Source: JAWKWH01 sp963669285 (GTDB lineage: Bacteria; Pseudomonadota; Alphaproteobacteria; Rhizobiales; Rhizobiaceae). From it: a stretch of 64,000 bases of DNA. The DNA is taken from contig CAXXSI010000016.1 of NCBI GenBank assembly GCA_963669285.2, positions 186,001 to 250,000 on the forward strand. The letters run 5' to 3'. Both the position numbers and the translations under genes were made by a program. Numbering within the stretch: position 1 is the first letter of the stretch; each line of letters starts with the position of its first letter. A model generated the notes under the pieces. That model was not told the origin of the DNA. It saw only the letters and a program-made list of their open reading frames with translations, and did no database searches. This document shows, piece after piece, positions 62,917 to 64,000 of the stretch.

Positions 62917-63423
62917 TCAAATGAACGGATCATGCGCCCATTGCAGCAGGCCCTGCCTCTGCCGTGGCCTGCAAAAAATGTCGCCGGGATCGCAATTGGC
63001 CCTGATTTGCCCGGCGTGGCGGGAAAATGCCCGCCAACGCTTGATCTGCCACGCGTCCACCTCGGGCAGCCTGCGACCGCGATAGTAGCGGCAATACCAC
63101 TGGAACCAGCCGCGCGGATCGGGGCCGACAATCCACCCCTTTTCACGCCAAACGGCGAGCGGTTGCCTGCTCTTGACGCCAAAATAGTTGCATGAGGGAT
63201 CAGGGTTTTCGGCGATCCTGGCGTTAACGAACCAGTGTTCGGGGAACTCCGTCCTGCAATCATTGCAGTATTTGCCTTCGAATACGCCCAATTGCAGCAT
63301 TTCGGCTGGGGTGAAACGAGGTGTGAAACCATCCGAAAACGTTTCGCCCTCGGGAGCTTCCAATTGGTAACGATAACCGGTTTGCATCCGATCATTCACT
63401 TCAATGACATCACCGGCCGGCAT
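62917..63423 (-). CDS. Conserved hypothetical protein, 168 aa
   Basis: Aromatic- and Cys/His-rich: FEGKYCNDCRTEFPEHWF, GVKSRQPLAVWREKGWIVGP and WFQWYCRYYRGRRLPEVD. The CNDC motif suggests a metal site. Similar proteins occur widely as unannotated ORFs; function unknown. ATG 63423 is used; TTG 63438 is open. Confidence 0.75.
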   Translation of the reverse strand: MPAGDVIEVNDRMQTGYRYQLEAPEGETFSDGFTPRFTPAEMLQLGVFEGKYCNDCRTEFPEHWFVNARIAENPDPSCNYFGVKSRQPLAVWREKGWIVGPDPRGWFQWYCRYYRGRRLPEVDAWQIKRWRAFSRHAGQIRANCDPGDIFCRPRQRQGLLQWAHDPFI

Positions 63424-63551
63424 TCGTTTTTCCCGCAACCTATTGTCGACTCATTGTACGCCGATCTTGTCATTCGGATCAGTTTGAAGGGCGGCATGCG
63501 CAAAAATACCGAAAAATCCTTGCAACATGCCCGTCAGCGCCACATGTTTCG

Positions 63552-64000
63552 ATGGCAATGAGTGAAAAGAAGACGCCAGTTCCGGCGACCGATCAGTCAC
63601 CGGCCGGTTCGAGCAGTTCGGACGTCACCGCTTTCGTGCGCAAGGCGCAGGCTCTGGGTGCGCTGAAATCGGTAAAAAAAGGGCGTCTCATCCTCGCGCT
63701 CGACGCGACTATGAGCCGGCAGCCGACCTGGGACATGGCGTGTTCACTGCAGGCAGAGATGTTCGACGCGGCCGGCAAGGCAGGGGCGCTCGATGTCCAG
63801 CTCGTTTATTTTCGCGGATTTGGCGAATGCCGTTCATCCAAGTTCGTCGGCAACACCGGTTCGCTGAAGGAGCTTATGGTCAAGATCGATTGCCGGGGCG
63901 GGCATACACAGATCGGCAAAGTGCTGACACATGCATTGAAGGAGACGGCCAGGGAGGCCGTTGACGCATTGGTGTATATTGGCGATGCGATGGAGGAATC
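63552..64000 (+). CDS. VWA-domain protein, N-terminal part (cut by window edge)
   Basis: 149 codons visible, still open at the window end. After a Ser-rich start (MAMSEKKTPVPATDQSPAGS), the region GRLILALDATMSRQPTWDMA is a VWA-like strand with a MIDAS-type DxTxS, then VQLVYFRGFGECRSSKFVG and RGGHTQIGKVLTHAL. Relatives in rhizobia sit beside a J-domain gene; that gene would be outside the window. No signal peptide seen. Confidence 0.8.
   Translation, partial: MAMSEKKTPVPATDQSPAGSSSSDVTAFVRKAQALGALKSVKKGRLILALDATMSRQPTWDMACSLQAEMFDAAGKAGALDVQLVYFRGFGECRSSKFVGNTGSLKELMVKIDCRGGHTQIGKVLTHALKETAREAVDALVYIGDAMEE

Noticed and set aside
63496..63561. 21-codon frame overlapping the start of the VWA gene
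   Set aside because: It has no clear ribosome binding site or recognisable product; a leader role cannot be supported.
1..64000. CRISPR arrays, insertion sequences, prophage, rRNA and tRNA genes
   Set aside because: No spaced direct repeats, transposase-like frames or recognisable tRNA cloverleafs were seen by eye; a tRNA scan was not possible here.

Overview
The window reads as a chromosomal segment of an alphaproteobacterium of the order Hyphomicrobiales (Rhizobiales), close to the Rhizobiaceae/Phyllobacteriaceae. The reasons are gene order and content: rpsK-rpoA-rplQ followed by a Do-type protease, rarA, crcB, rluC and an ATP12 chaperone; divK-pleD; the pyrB-pyrC'-plsY-dprA run beside topA-rnr; and two GAAC-N7-GAAC boxes, the alphaproteobacterial LexA operator. 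GC is high, genes are tightly packed and ATGA/TGATG overlaps are frequent. I found no rRNA, convincing tRNA, insertion sequence, prophage or CRISPR. No genus can be assigned from sequence alone.

Layout. 1-7.7 kb: end of a ribosomal operon (closed by a strong terminator) and housekeeping genes. 7.7-12.3 kb, minus strand: an envelope polysaccharide block with a PIG-L/LmbE-type deacetylase, two paralogous GNAT/BcsL-like acyltransferases and an O-antigen-ligase-type membrane protein. 12.5-18.3 kb: a one-carbon block with a dimethylglycine-dehydrogenase-like flavoprotein, a short core-MetE-like methyltransferase and a GlxA/GbdR-type AraC regulator, interrupted by a DUF1194 protein. 18.4-21.1 kb: three small genes (46, 56 and 28 aa), a LysR regulator and a HAD phosphatase. 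21.2-24.7 kb: dnaE. 24.7-29.0 kb: a MerR-SDR-DUF2269 operon (last gene frameshifted), a divergent cation-efflux gene with a MerR-type promoter, and dinB. 29-33 kb: divK-pleD, a structured intergenic region and rpmG. 33-44.8 kb: mostly minus strand, with MFS, NUDIX, DUF983, rnr, topA, dprA, plsY, pyrC' and pyrB. 44.9-53 kb: an AidB-like dehydrogenase, an AEC transporter, two small membrane proteins, ruvX, a UPF0173 hydrolase, then a three-gene acyl-transfer cassette (condensation-like acyltransferase, acyl carrier protein, fatty acyl-AMP ligase-like). 53-64 kb: GYD protein, Tat-exported agmatine-deiminase-like enzyme, gatC-GNAT-gatA, a PLP lyase, MscS, a 42-aa protein, sdaA, DUF1489 and a partial VWA gene.

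The most interesting items are: (1) a 28-aa single-helix membrane peptide gene behind a LexA box and a strong ribosome binding site, strongly reminiscent of SOS-induced division inhibitors such as Caulobacter SidA; (2) the condensation/ACP/FAAL cassette, a minimal acyl-transfer pathway of unknown product; (3) the deacetylase plus twin acyltransferase polysaccharide block; (4) the betaine/dimethylglycine one-carbon module, whose regulator gene has an 18-bp perfect palindrome over its apparent upstream ATG; and (5) a heavily structured intergenic element after pleD.
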